From NCBI RefSeq assembly GCF_001417815.1, contig NZ_BCFK01000025.1, positions 1-36,772 of the forward strand: a stretch of 36,772 bases of DNA, in the 5' to 3' direction. Of the stretch, positions 22,996 through 31,442 are shown piece by piece. A program made the position numbers and the translations under genes. Position 1 is the stretch's first letter. The number at the start of each line of letters is the position of its first letter. Under the pieces are notes generated by a model. It was not told where the DNA came from, did not search any database, and saw only the letters and a program-made list of their open reading frames with translations. This stretch comes from Bifidobacterium aesculapii. Lineage in GTDB: Bacteria; Actinomycetota; Actinomycetes; Actinomycetales; Bifidobacteriaceae.

Positions 22996-23592
22996 TCAGC
23001 GCTTCCTGCCCTTCTTCTTCTCCGCATCGAGACGGGCCATCGTGTCGGACGCGGCCTCCTCGGGAGCCTGCGTATGATGCTTCTCGTCACCGGGCTGGGG
23101 CTCGCTGTATCCGAGATTGACGTCGAGCAGGCGCTGCGCCTCCTCCTCGTCGATCTTCTCCGACAGGGAGATCTCCGACGTGAGGATGGAGCGCGCCTTG
23201 GTGAGCATGCGCTTCTCGCCGGCGGACAGGCCGTGCTCATCGACGTCGCGCTGGGCCAGATCGCGCACGACCTCGGCGATCTTGTTCACATCGCCGGTCG
23301 CGATCTTCTCGACGTTCAGCTTGTAGCGGCGGGACCAGTTCATCTCCTTCTCGACGATCGGGGTGCGCAGGATTTCGAACACCTTCGCCACCTCGTTCGC
23401 GTCGACGATGTCGCGCACGCCGACCTTCTTCGCGTTGTCGACCGGAACGTTGATCACCAGGCCGTCGGAAGACAGCACCGACAGCTGCAGGTACTCGCGG
23501 GTGACGCCCCTCACGGTCCGCTCGGTGACCGCCTCGACCCTCGCCGCGCCATGACGCGGATAGACGACCATATCGCCGACCTTGTAACCCAT
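22996..23592 (-). CDS. carD: CarD family RNA polymerase-binding transcription regulator
   Basis: The 198-residue protein matches CarD, which binds the RNA polymerase beta lobe and stabilises open promoter complexes, strongly affecting rRNA synthesis in mycobacteria. The N-terminal RNAP-interaction domain starts GYKVGDMVVYPRHGAARVE, and the C-terminal helical DNA-binding domain includes MNWSRRYKLN and EKRMLTKARSIL. It has an extra C-terminal tail of about 35 residues rich in Glu, Lys and His. GGAGG lies 4 nt before the ATG at 23592. It is divergent from glgB with 140 nt between starts. Confidence 0.95.
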   Translation of the reverse strand: MGYKVGDMVVYPRHGAARVEAVTERTVRGVTREYLQLSVLSSDGLVINVPVDNAKKVGVRDIVDANEVAKVFEILRTPIVEKEMNWSRRYKLNVEKIATGDVNKIAEVVRDLAQRDVDEHGLSAGEKRMLTKARSILTSEISLSEKIDEEEAQRLLDVNLGYSEPQPGDEKHHTQAPEEAASDTMARLDAEKKKGRKR

Positions 23593-23720
23593 GAAACCTC
23601 CGCTGAAAGCTGACCCACAAAAAACCTGAAAGAGTATGCCACCACCTATGGACTTGCCGGCACGTCTCACGCAGTGGACGACGCGACGCGCCAAAACCGC
23701 GATGATAACGTTTGTAGCCG

Positions 23721-23726
23721 TACACT
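23721..23726 (+). promoter_or_regulatory. -10 hexamer TACACT at the glgB start, probable leaderless promoter
   Basis: TACACT (TANNNT) ends 6 nt before the ATG at 23733, so transcription would begin at or next to that ATG. There is no Shine-Dalgarno for either the ATG at 23727 or that at 23733. No clear -35 is visible. Confidence 0.4.
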
Positions 23727-23732
23727 ATGGGC

Positions 23733-25964
23733 ATGGCTAATAACACGAACATCAATGACGATACCGTTGCCGTGCCTGTGAACCAGGGCGACCTCGACAA
23801 AGTCAGCAACGCTGAATTCTACAACCCCCACGCCATCCTCGGCGCGCACATGGCGAACTACCCCCATGCGGACCAGACCACCATCCGTGTCCTGCGCCCG
23901 ATGGCCACGAGCGTCTCCATCATCACGCAGAACGGCGAGTACCCCGCCAACCACGAATATAACGGCGTATTCATCGCCGTGGTGCCCTCCGCCACCACGG
24001 AGCACGGCTACAGCGTGCCCGACTACCGCGTGAGGGTCTCCTACGCGGACGGCGGCACGTTCGTCGAGGACGATTCCTACCGCTACCTGCCCACCGTCGG
24101 CGAGATGGACACGTACCTGTTCGGCGAGGGACGCCACGAGCGCCTGTGGGAGGCGCTGGGCGCGCACGTGCGCCACTACTCCGACCCGATGGGCGACGTG
24201 ACCGGCGTCTCGTTCGCCGTCTGGGCCCCGAACGCGCATGCCGTGCGCGTGGTCGGCAACTTCAACTCGTGGGACGGGCGCCGCCACGCGATGCGCGCGC
24301 TCGGCTCCTCGGGCGTGTGGGAGATCTTCATCCCCGGCATCGGCGCGGGCGAGGTGTACAAGTACCAGATCCTCAACGCCAACCTCGAATGGGTCGACAA
24401 GGCCGACCCGATGGAGCGCTCCCACGAGCTGCCGCCGGCCACCGGCTCCATCGTCGTCGACTCGACGCACGAATGGCGGGACGACGCGTGGATGGAGAAC
24501 CGCGCGAAGACCGATCCGATGGACAAGCCGGTCGCCATCTACGAGATGAACGCCCTGAGCTGGCGCAAGGACGTCGACAACTACCGCGACCTGGCCGACA
24601 AGCTGGTCCCATACATCCAGAAGATGGGCTTCACCCACGTCGAGTTCATGCCGTTGGCCCAGTACCCGTTCACCGGATCGTGGGGCTACCAGGTCACCGG
24701 CTACTACGCCGTCGACTCGCGCCTCGGCGGCCCGGACGACTTCAAGTACCTCGTCGACCGCCTCCACGAGGCCGGCATCGGCGTGATCATGGACTGGGTG
24801 CCCGCCCACTTCCCGAAGGACGCGTTCGCGCTCGGCCGCTTCGACGGCACCCCGCTGTACGAGGACCCCGACCCCACGCGCGGCGAGCACCCCGATTGGG
24901 GCACGTACATCTTCAACTTCGGCCGTCACGAGGTGCGCAACTTCCTCGTCGCCAACGCGTGCTTCTGGCTCGGCGAATACCACATCGACGGTCTGCGCGT
25001 CGACGCGGTCAGCTCCATGCTGTACCTCGACTACAGCCGCGAACCCGGACAGTGGCATCCGAACATCTACGGCGGACGCGAGAACCTGGAGGCCATCGAC
25101 TTCCTCAAGGAGGCGAACGCCACCGCATACAAGAACAACCCCGGCATCCTCATGATCGCCGAGGAATCCACCGCATACGCGGGCATCACCGCACCCACCG
25201 ACCAGGGCGGCGTCGGCTTCGGCCTCAAGTGGAACATGGGCTGGATGCACGACACCCTCGAGTACCTGCACGAGGAGCCCATCAACCGCAAGTGGCACCA
25301 CAACGAGATCACGTTCTCGATGGTCTATGCGTACTCCGAGCACTACGTGCTGCCCCTGAGCCATGACGAGGTCGTCTACGGCAAGGGATCGCTGTACGGC
25401 AAGATGCCGGGCGACGGCTGGCAGAAGAACGCCGGGGTGCGCTCCCTGTTCGCCTACCAGTGGGCGCACCCCGGCAAGAAGCTCACGTTCATGGGCAACG
25501 AACTCGCGCAGTGGGGCGAATGGGACCACGACAACTCCATCGACTGGGCCTGTCTGGACTGGGAGGAGCACCGCGAGGTACAGTCCATGGTCGCCGACCT
25601 CAACCGGTTCTACAGGGACAATCCCGCCTTCTGGACCCAGGACTTCACCCCCGACGGCTTCCAGTGGCTCACCAGCGACGACGCCGACCACAACACGCTG
25701 AGCTTCATGCGCATCGGCTCGAAGGGCGAGACCGTCGTCGTCGTGGTGAACTTCTCGGGCGAGGCATGGTCCGACTATCAGGTGCCGCTGCCCAAGGAAG
25801 GCAAGTGGACCGAAGTCTTCACCACGGACGCCAAGAAGTACGGCGGCTCGGGCATCGCCAACGGCACGTTCGAGGCGGACGCCGGCGAATACCACTCGCG
25901 CCCGGCCTCGGCGAAACTCACCATCCCCGCGCTCGGCGCTGTATTCTTGAAGCCGGAAGAGTGA
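23733..25964 (+). CDS. glgB: 1,4-alpha-glucan branching enzyme
   Basis: The 743-residue GH13 enzyme makes alpha-1,6 branches in glycogen. Domains: an N1 module (about 15-130), CBM48 (about 135-235, [20 protein letters not shown]), the catalytic barrel (about 260-620) and an all-beta C-domain. Catalytic residues are Asp424 in [11 protein letters not shown], Glu477 in MIAEEST and Asp545 in LSHDEVV. Start choice lies between ATGs at 23727 and 23733; the latter fits a leaderless TANNNT promoter. A two-component system follows 50 nt downstream, same strand, without a terminator, so read-through is likely. glgX sits 20 kb away in this window; other glycogen genes are not present. Confidence 0.97.
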   Translation: MANNTNINDDTVAVPVNQGDLDKVSNAEFYNPHAILGAHMANYPHADQTTIRVLRPMATSVSIITQNGEYPANHEYNGVFIAVVPSATTEHGYSVPDYRVRVSYADGGTFVEDDSYRYLPTVGEMDTYLFGEGRHERLWEALGAHVRHYSDPMGDVTGVSFAVWAPNAHAVRVVGNFNSWDGRRHAMRALGSSGVWEIFIPGIGAGEVYKYQILNANLEWVDKADPMERSHELPPATGSIVVDSTHEWRDDAWMENRAKTDPMDKPVAIYEMNALSWRKDVDNYRDLADKLVPYIQKMGFTHVEFMPLAQYPFTGSWGYQVTGYYAVDSRLGGPDDFKYLVDRLHEAGIGVIMDWVPAHFPKDAFALGRFDGTPLYEDPDPTRGEHPDWGTYIFNFGRHEVRNFLVANACFWLGEYHIDGLRVDAVSSMLYLDYSREPGQWHPNIYGGRENLEAIDFLKEANATAYKNNPGILMIAEESTAYAGITAPTDQGGVGFGLKWNMGWMHDTLEYLHEEPINRKWHHNEITFSMVYAYSEHYVLPLSHDEVVYGKGSLYGKMPGDGWQKNAGVRSLFAYQWAHPGKKLTFMGNELAQWGEWDHDNSIDWACLDWEEHREVQSMVADLNRFYRDNPAFWTQDFTPDGFQWLTSDDADHNTLSFMRIGSKGETVVVVVNFSGEAWSDYQVPLPKEGKWTEVFTTDAKKYGGSGIANGTFEADAGEYHSRPASAKLTIPALGAVFLKPEE

Positions 25965-25972
25965 CGAAAGGC

Positions 25973-25978
25973 GATAAT
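25973..25978 (+). promoter_or_regulatory. possible -10 (GATAAT) for the two-component genes
   Basis: GATAAT lies 9 nt past the glgB stop and 37 nt before the regulator ATG. No good -35 at normal spacing. It could give the two-component genes their own start besides read-through from glgB. Confidence 0.25.
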
Positions 25979-26014
25979 CCCACAACACACCGTTGAAAGG
26001 CGGCACTACACACC

Positions 26015-26740
26015 ATGCTCAATACCACGGCACGCCAACAGGCCACACCCCGCACGGTGCTGGTCGTAGAGGACGAACCGACACTGGCCACGGCCATCGC
26101 GCAGCGCATCACCGCCGAGGGGTGGACCGCGCGTGTGGCCGGTGACGGCGCCAGCGCCGTACAGGCGGCGGCGCAGCTCCGGCCGGATCTGGTGATCATG
26201 GACATCATGCTGCCGGTGATGGACGGCCTCGAGGCCACCAAGCGCATCGTGGCCGCCCGTCCGGTCCCGGTGCTCATCCTCACGGCGCGTGACGACGAAG
26301 CCGACAAGGTGATCGGATTGGGCGCGGGTGCCGACGACTACATGACCAAGCCGTTCTCCATGCGCGAGCTCATCGCCCGGTGCAAGGCGCTGCTGCGTCG
26401 CGTCGAACGCGCCAAGGTCATCGCCAAGAACGCCGAGAACGAGAAGATCCTCGATTTCGGCTCCCTGGTCATCGATCCGGCGCAGCGCACGGTGAGCGTC
26501 GATGGCGAATACGTGCATCTGACGCCCACCGAATTCGACCTGCTGGCCACCCTCGCTCGCAAGCCCAAGTCGGTGCTCACCCGTGAGAAACTGCTCGAAG
26601 AGGTCTGGGACTGGGTCGACGCCTCCGGCACCCGTACCGTCGACAGCCACGTCAAGGCGCTGAGGCACAAGCTCGGCCCGGACATGATCCGTACGGTGCA
26701 CGGCGTCGGATACGCGTTCGAGCCGCCGGCGGCGCAGTGA
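26015..26740 (+). CDS. OmpR/PhoB-type response regulator
   Basis: The 241-residue DNA-binding regulator has a receiver domain (about 13-125) with acidic pocket Glu19-Asp20, phospho-acceptor Asp63 in VIMDIMLPVMDG, Thr in LILTARD and Lys in TKPFS, then a winged-helix domain (about 140-236) with the recognition-helix stretch GTRTVDSHVKALRHKL and the wing VHGVGYAF. A GAAAGGCGG purine run lies 11 nt or more upstream of the ATG at 26015. It overlaps the kinase start by 4 nt (GTGA) and sits behind glgB. Its signal and targets cannot be read from sequence. Confidence 0.95.
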   Translation: MLNTTARQQATPRTVLVVEDEPTLATAIAQRITAEGWTARVAGDGASAVQAAAQLRPDLVIMDIMLPVMDGLEATKRIVAARPVPVLILTARDDEADKVIGLGAGADDYMTKPFSMRELIARCKALLRRVERAKVIAKNAENEKILDFGSLVIDPAQRTVSVDGEYVHLTPTEFDLLATLARKPKSVLTREKLLEEVWDWVDASGTRTVDSHVKALRHKLGPDMIRTVHGVGYAFEPPAAQ

Positions 26741-27822
26741 GCCGGGGCAACGCATCGATGGGTCCGTCGAATATCCGCCGGGGGCGTACACGTCGCGAGC
26801 GTGTACGCCCCCTTGGCGTGTTCTCGTCGCTCAAGCTCGAACTGTGCGCGCTGCTCGTGTTCGCCACGGCGATCGCGTTCACCATGTGCTGGTTCCTGCT
26901 CAAATACGGGTGGAGCGGCTGGCTGGCCATGCCCCTGACCCTCGTGGTGGCGCTCGGCATCACCTATCTGTTCTCGCGCGGGCTGACCGCCCGTCTGCGC
27001 CAGCTTCGGGATGCCGCCGAAGCCATGGCGGACGGCGATTACACGGTGCGGGTCCCCATGGACGAATCCAGCCATGACGAGGTCGGGCAGCTCGCCAGAT
27101 CGTTCAACGAGATGGCCGCCGAGCTCCAGCACGCCGACCAGATGCGCCGCGACATGATCGCCAACGTCAGCCATGAGCTGCGCACGCCCGTTTCGGCGCT
27201 GCAGGCGCAGGTGGAGAACATGGCGGACGGCGTCACCGAGCCGACGCCGGCGAATCTGGAGGGCATCCTCGACCAGACGCAGCGGCTGAGCGACCTCATC
27301 GCGTTCCTGCTCGACCTGAGCCGCATGGAGGCCGGCGCCGCGAGTCTGGAGATCGAAAGCTTCGACTTCGGCGAATTTCTCGACGACACCATCGAGCCGT
27401 TGGAGATCGCCGACGGCGGACATGCCCACGACATACACGTGCAGGTGGCGAAGGGCATCATGATGGAGGGCGATCAGGATCGTCTGCGTCAACTGTTCAC
27501 CAACATCATCGGCAACGCGCTCAAGCACTCCCCCGACGGCACCAGCGTGCTCATCGAAGTGCATGAGGACGAGACGCACGGCACGATCGTCACGAACGTG
27601 GTGAACTTCGGCTCGCAGATCGCGCCCGAAGCGCGATCGGACATCTTCCGCAGGTTCGTGAAGGGCAAATCCGGCCCCGGTACGGAGTCGGGCGGCACCG
27701 GTCTCGGCCTGTCCATCGCGAGGTGGGCGGCACAACTGCATGGCGGCACCGTCAAGGTCGTCGACGACATGCGTGGCGCCGATTTCGAGATCACGCTGCC
27801 GAAACGGCATACTTCGGCGTAG
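26737..27822 (+). CDS. sensor histidine kinase with minimal extracellular part
   Basis: The 361-residue kinase has an Arg-rich N-terminus, two membrane helices (about 36-54 and 61-80) joined by only about 6 residues, a HAMP linker (about 80-132), the phospho-acceptor His146 in ANVSHELRTP, an N-box NIIGNALKHSPDG and a G-box GTGLGLSIA. With no sensing domain it resembles intramembrane-sensing kinases. The GTG start at 26737 overlaps the regulator stop (GTGA). A strong hairpin lies within codons 15-26, so an internal GTG at 26818 could be an alternative start. Its 3' end overlaps the convergent comF-like gene by 32 nt. Confidence 0.93.
   Translation: MSRGNASMGPSNIRRGRTRRERVRPLGVFSSLKLELCALLVFATAIAFTMCWFLLKYGWSGWLAMPLTLVVALGITYLFSRGLTARLRQLRDAAEAMADGDYTVRVPMDESSHDEVGQLARSFNEMAAELQHADQMRRDMIANVSHELRTPVSALQAQVENMADGVTEPTPANLEGILDQTQRLSDLIAFLLDLSRMEAGAASLEIESFDFGEFLDDTIEPLEIADGGHAHDIHVQVAKGIMMEGDQDRLRQLFTNIIGNALKHSPDGTSVLIEVHEDETHGTIVTNVVNFGSQIAPEARSDIFRRFVKGKSGPGTESGGTGLGLSIARWAAQLHGGTVKVVDDMRGADFEITLPKRHTSA
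26780..26812 (+). other. strong intragenic hairpin at the 5' end of the kinase gene
   Basis: GGGGGCGTACACG (26780-26792) pairs perfectly with CGTGTACGCCCCC (26800-26812), 13 bp with a 7-nt loop TCGCGAG, extendable by CGCC/GGCG past a TT bulge. It encodes an Arg-rich stretch at kinase codons 15-26. It has terminator-like strength but only TTGG after it. It could set a lower kinase-to-regulator ratio by attenuation or by hindering translation. Confidence 0.6.
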
Positions 27823-28474
27823 ACGCCAACGCCAGACAGGCCGCCACGCGCCCGCCGGCGGCCTCCAGCGACGTCACGCAGGCGCGCATCGTCGCGCCGG
27901 TGGTGACGATGTCGTCGATGAGGATCACATCGCACCCACGCACCGATGCGGCGTCGCGCACATTGATATGGGATCCCGTGACCCTCGCCACGCGGCCGGC
28001 CCTGCCCATGGTCTCCACGGCCTTCCCCGCGGCGTGCACGGACAGCGCGTCCACGGCACGGGCCCGTACTCCCATGCTCCGGTACCATGCGGCCAGCGAG
28101 CGCGCCACAGGCATGAGATGCCGTCGTCCGCGCCGTCGCGCCGAACGCGCCGAGGATGGCGCCGGTACGACGACCATCATCGCCCCGCCGGTGACGGTAC
28201 GCGTCACCTGTGAGGCGAGCACGCGCATCGCGCCGGACAGCGCGCGATCGCATTCCGCATCCGCGTGGTCCTTCCATGCGAGGATCACGCGGCGTGTGGC
28301 TCCCTTGTAGACCGAACACGCGTAGGACGCTATTCCGTCGGCCGGCGGCGTGAACGGGACCACGCATGCGAACAGGGCGGCGCATGACGGGCACAGCACC
28401 TCGTCGGGGGCATCGCAGCCCGCACACCCGCGCGGCAATATGAGATTCGTCATATCCGCGACCAGCCCCCGCAT
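27791..28474 (-). CDS. ComF-family phosphoribosyltransferase-like protein
   Basis: The 227-residue protein has an N-terminal zinc-finger pattern (CAGC...CPSC, about 17-31) and a C-terminal phosphoribosyltransferase fold with the PRPP loop VILIDDIVTTGAT (about 185-197). A basic stretch RSARRRGRRHLMPVAR, typical of ComF, precedes it. ComF proteins take part in DNA uptake in some bacteria. ATGs lie at 28477 and 28474; GGGGAG is 5 nt from the second, so that is used. It follows the HAD gene by 14 nt (operon). Its 3' end overlaps the kinase gene by 32 nt. Confidence 0.85.
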   Translation of the reverse strand: MRGLVADMTNLILPRGCAGCDAPDEVLCPSCAALFACVVPFTPPADGIASYACSVYKGATRRVILAWKDHADAECDRALSGAMRVLASQVTRTVTGGAMMVVVPAPSSARSARRRGRRHLMPVARSLAAWYRSMGVRARAVDALSVHAAGKAVETMGRAGRVARVTGSHINVRDAASVRGCDVILIDDIVTTGATMRACVTSLEAAGGRVAACLALASTPKYAVSAA

Positions 28475-28491
28475 CATGGCTCCCCTACGAC

Positions 28492-29331
28492 CTACGCCTT
28501 ACGAGCGGTGGAGGGGAGGCCTGACGGCACCGCGGCGTGAGCCGGGAGGCGTTCCAACAGCCCGTCGATCAGACGAATGGTGTCGGCGGGATTGGCGACG
28601 CGCACGCCCATGGCGCCGGCCTGTGCGGCGGGATAGTCGTTGCCGTCCGGTTCCATGCGGTCTCCCACGAATGCGATGTCACCGACCGCCACGCCCGTGA
28701 GACGCGACAGTTCCCGCACCGCGAAGGCCTTGTCGATGCCACGGCCGGCCACGTCGATGCTGGTGTACCCTCCGGCATGCACTTTGAGGTCGGGCAGATC
28801 GGCGGCCACGGCTTCGGCCAGTCTGGTCTTGAGCTCATTGGTGGGATCGAACGCCCACTTGGCCTCCTCGGGGGCGAGCTGGCCGAGCACGGACAGGGTG
28901 ATCTGCGAGCCACGGTCCTCGATGCGTTCGCCCCACACCCGTTCGAACCACAGGCCCTGCTCCCTTGCACGGCGTTCAAGGCTTTCGCGGGCACGAGCGC
29001 GCTGCCCGTCGTCCAGGTCATGGCTGAACACCCTGACCCATTCCCCCGCCGACCATCGGCGATAGCAGGTGCCCGACGTGGGCATGAGATGGAGGCGGGA
29101 GAGATCGGCCTGCGGTTCGAGCACGTCGAGAATCTGGCTGACGACGAGCCGGTAGCGGCCTCCCGTGATCACCGCCACGTCGATGCGGCGGGTGAGTTCG
29201 CTGAACCGGTGCGCCATCTCCGGCCGCATCGGCTTGCGGGAGTTGGCAAGCGTATTGTCCAGGTCGAAGCCGATCAGCCGCATACGCGCGCAGAGCTCAT
29301 CAAGATCCCATTCGTTCCACGGTTTGATCAT
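28492..29331 (-). CDS. HAD-superfamily (type IIB) phosphatase, phosphomannomutase-like fold
   Basis: The 279-residue protein has HAD motif I FDLDNTLANS (Asp23 nucleophile, Asp25), motif II VITGG, a cap domain (about 90-190) and motifs III/IV in GRGIDKAFAV and FVGDRMEPDGNDYPAA. The stretch HAGGYTSIDVAGRGIDKA resembles the C2-cap of eukaryote-type phosphomannomutases and sucrose/trehalose phosphatases, suggesting a sugar phosphate substrate; this is inference. GGGAGA lies upstream of the ATG at 29331. comF-like gene follows by 14 nt. The divergent zincin gene begins 131 nt away. Confidence 0.85.
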   Translation of the reverse strand: MIKPWNEWDLDELCARMRLIGFDLDNTLANSRKPMRPEMAHRFSELTRRIDVAVITGGRYRLVVSQILDVLEPQADLSRLHLMPTSGTCYRRWSAGEWVRVFSHDLDDGQRARARESLERRAREQGLWFERVWGERIEDRGSQITLSVLGQLAPEEAKWAFDPTNELKTRLAEAVAADLPDLKVHAGGYTSIDVAGRGIDKAFAVRELSRLTGVAVGDIAFVGDRMEPDGNDYPAAQAGAMGVRVANPADTIRLIDGLLERLPAHAAVPSGLPSTARKA

Positions 29332-29449
29332 CGCAGTCTCCCGTCAGTCGCGGCGCACGCCCACTCATGCATGTATCGTAGTCCGCCGGCCGCGGCGCCA
29401 TACCGTCGCCGCAGCCGGTCGTGCCGTCGCCATTGCCGTCGGCATGGCC

Positions 29450-29455
29450 TACAGT
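29450..29455 (+). promoter_or_regulatory. -10 hexamer TACAGT of a probable leaderless promoter for the zincin-like gene
   Basis: TACAGT (TANNNT) ends 7 nt before the A of the ATG at 29463, the same spacing as in the MFS gene. No Shine-Dalgarno and no clear -35. Confidence 0.35.
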
Positions 29456-29462
29456 GGGTGCC

Positions 29463-29891
29463 ATGCTTGAAGCCCCTTGGAATGAACGAGTATACCGCAA
29501 CCGCCATGGACGCGGCGTCCGCACCCCGATGTTCGGCACGCGACTTCCCCGTTACCGCACGCGTTCGGGCATGTTCGACGATCTGGTTGCAGCGCATATC
29601 CGCAGGCTGGCGCAGGCGTGGCCCCAGCTGGTCAAACCGGTGCAGTTCGCCGTGGAGGACGTGCCTCCGTCCGATCCCGCCCCATGGGAGGCGGAGCCGA
29701 GCACGAGTTCGCGTCTGTTCCCGGCCGACCATGGCATGCCGGCGCGAATCGTGCTGTACCGCATGCCGCTGCAGTCGCATACGCGCGGTCGCGACGAGCT
29801 GCAGTGGGCGATCCGCGACGAACTCGTCATCCGGCTCGGAGAACTGTACGGGCGCCGACCGGAGGAGCTGGATCCGGATTTCGAGTGGTGA
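29463..29891 (+). CDS. degenerate zincin-like (metallopeptidase family) protein of actinobacteria
   Basis: The 142-residue protein starts with NRHGRGVRTPMFG and RTRSGMFDDLV, then PARIVLYRMPLQ and a final helix DELVIRLGELYGRRPEELDP. This matches the small actinobacterial 'metallopeptidase family protein' (zincin_1-like) as I recall it, usually adjacent to whiB. The zinc motif HExxHxxG is replaced by IRDELVIRLGELYG: only the Glu remains, so it is probably not a peptidase. The start at 29463 fits a leaderless promoter; the frame extends upstream to 29421. It is convergent with the DUF5719 gene, 21 nt apart, over a 5-bp hairpin at 29893-29906. Function unknown. Confidence 0.75.
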   Translation: MLEAPWNERVYRNRHGRGVRTPMFGTRLPRYRTRSGMFDDLVAAHIRRLAQAWPQLVKPVQFAVEDVPPSDPAPWEAEPSTSSRLFPADHGMPARIVLYRMPLQSHTRGRDELQWAIRDELVIRLGELYGRRPEELDPDFEW

Positions 29892-29912
29892 CCGGGCGCC
29901 GGCCCGTGCGCC

Positions 29913-31442
29913 TCATCCGACGATGGAGGCGTCCGGGACGGCGCGGACGAGTTCCTCGCGCACGGCAAGCGTATCCGGTGCCACCACGGACAGACCTGCG
30001 GTCTTGTCGGGATCGAGCCCGCCTCCGCTGATGCGCGTCGCCCATGAGACCGCCCCGGATTCGTCGGACACGAGGGCGGCGGAGCCTTCGCCCTTCACCG
30101 TGGACGTGCCGTGGGCTTTGACGGTCACGTCACGCTCATCGCCGGCCTTGCCGGTATCGTCCATGAACGTGAGCTTCACCGTCACATCATCGTCCGAGGC
30201 GTTCACGAAAACGAGCGTCGCGTCGACGCCGTCCGCCAGTGCGACGGCGCTCGAGGCGGACGGCGTGACGGCGGAGAGCAGCGCAAAGTCCTCCTGCCCG
30301 TCGGCGCCGGAGCGTACGGCCTTGGCGGAGGCGACGAACGCGGCGCCTTCCCCCGAGACGATGATGCCGTTCGCGCCGGCGGGAGCCTTGCCCAGGTCGA
30401 GGACGGATACCTTGTCCACCCCGACCCGCGTCTTGCGGATGGCCTTGGCACCGTCGTCGGTGGCCCAGGAGAGCTCCGCGTCACCGTCATGTTCGCCGTA
30501 CAGGTACAACGTCACCTTGTCGCCTTCCGCGACACCGGGAATCACGTTCGTCTCCGCCGCTTCGCCCGCGGGCATCGCGAAGTCGGCCCCCTTGGGCGTC
30601 AGCCCGCTGCTCGACGTGGTGCGCACCACTGCGGCCACGGGGACGGCATCGCTCGTCACGGTGACGCGGACGCCGTCCTGACCGGAGGCCGCGGCGGACA
30701 GATCGACGACGGTCTCACTTCCCGCTGCCACGGTGGCCTTGCCGGCGGTCGACAACCCCATACGCCCGGTCTGCTTGCTGCCGACGACGGTGATGGACAC
30801 GCCGGTCGACTTCGACGAGGGATTCGCAAGCACGAGCTGCTGGCTCGTGCCGGTGGCCGTGGAGGTCAGCATGAACGACTGGCTCATCGCCGGCGTGACG
30901 CAGGTGGCGGCGGAGATGCCGCGCAGGTCGCCTTCGGAGGCGTGCGAGACCACGGTGCCGGTGTGCCCGGAACCATCGCCGGCCTCGAGCAGGTTCGTGG
31001 AAAGCAGACGGGAGTAGCCTCCCTCATCCCGCAGCACCATGGCGTCACGGCTGACCGGCTTGTCCGGAGCCTTGAGCGCCACGCTTTTCGCGTCTGCGGA
31101 CAGGTCAAGCGGGGTGGAGGTGGATGCGTATACGGAACCGAACGCGGCAAGCGCCGTCGCGGTGGTGATGTCGCCGTCGGAGACGCGGTAGCCGCTGTCC
31201 CCCCAATCCGTGGAATCCGGCAGCTGCATGCCCGCCGGGCAGTATGCCTCCAGCCGCTCCTGCACTATGCGGTGCGAGGAACCGAGCGCGCCCGACGCCC
31301 CGTCGACCAGCCACGCCGGCATGCGGACCACGGCCAGCGCGGCGAAGGCCGCGATCAGCAGCATGCTGGTGACGACCGCCGCGACGATACGCGCCGCCTT
31401 GCGCCTTGCACTCCGCCTTTTCGCTGTGTTCGTCGTGCTCAT
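29913..31442 (-). CDS. DUF5719 family envelope protein
   Basis: The 509-residue protein has a basic N-terminus (MSTTNTAKRRSARRKAAR), one membrane helix (about 18-40) and a large extracytoplasmic part made of repeated beta-rich units (TFMDDTG..., LTSTATGT..., SETVVDLSA...), rich in Ala, Val, Ser and Thr. It matches the actinobacterial DUF5719 family, whose genes usually lie next to whiB and a glycosyltransferase. Biochemical function unknown; it may be a partner of the glycosyltransferase. ATG at 31442 overlaps the upstream stop (ATGA) and has AAGGAGGT 9 nt upstream. It is last in the operon. Confidence 0.8.
   Translation of the reverse strand: MSTTNTAKRRSARRKAARIVAAVVTSMLLIAAFAALAVVRMPAWLVDGASGALGSSHRIVQERLEAYCPAGMQLPDSTDWGDSGYRVSDGDITTATALAAFGSVYASTSTPLDLSADAKSVALKAPDKPVSRDAMVLRDEGGYSRLLSTNLLEAGDGSGHTGTVVSHASEGDLRGISAATCVTPAMSQSFMLTSTATGTSQQLVLANPSSKSTGVSITVVGSKQTGRMGLSTAGKATVAAGSETVVDLSAAASGQDGVRVTVTSDAVPVAAVVRTTSSSGLTPKGADFAMPAGEAAETNVIPGVAEGDKVTLYLYGEHDGDAELSWATDDGAKAIRKTRVGVDKVSVLDLGKAPAGANGIIVSGEGAAFVASAKAVRSGADGQEDFALLSAVTPSASSAVALADGVDATLVFVNASDDDVTVKLTFMDDTGKAGDERDVTVKAHGTSTVKGEGSAALVSDESGAVSWATRISGGGLDPDKTAGLSVVAPDTLAVREELVRAVPDASIVG

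Noticed and set aside
23667..26006. Minus-strand frame of 779 codons opposite glgB
   Set aside because: Same antisense shadow pattern; glgB catalytic motifs prove the plus strand.
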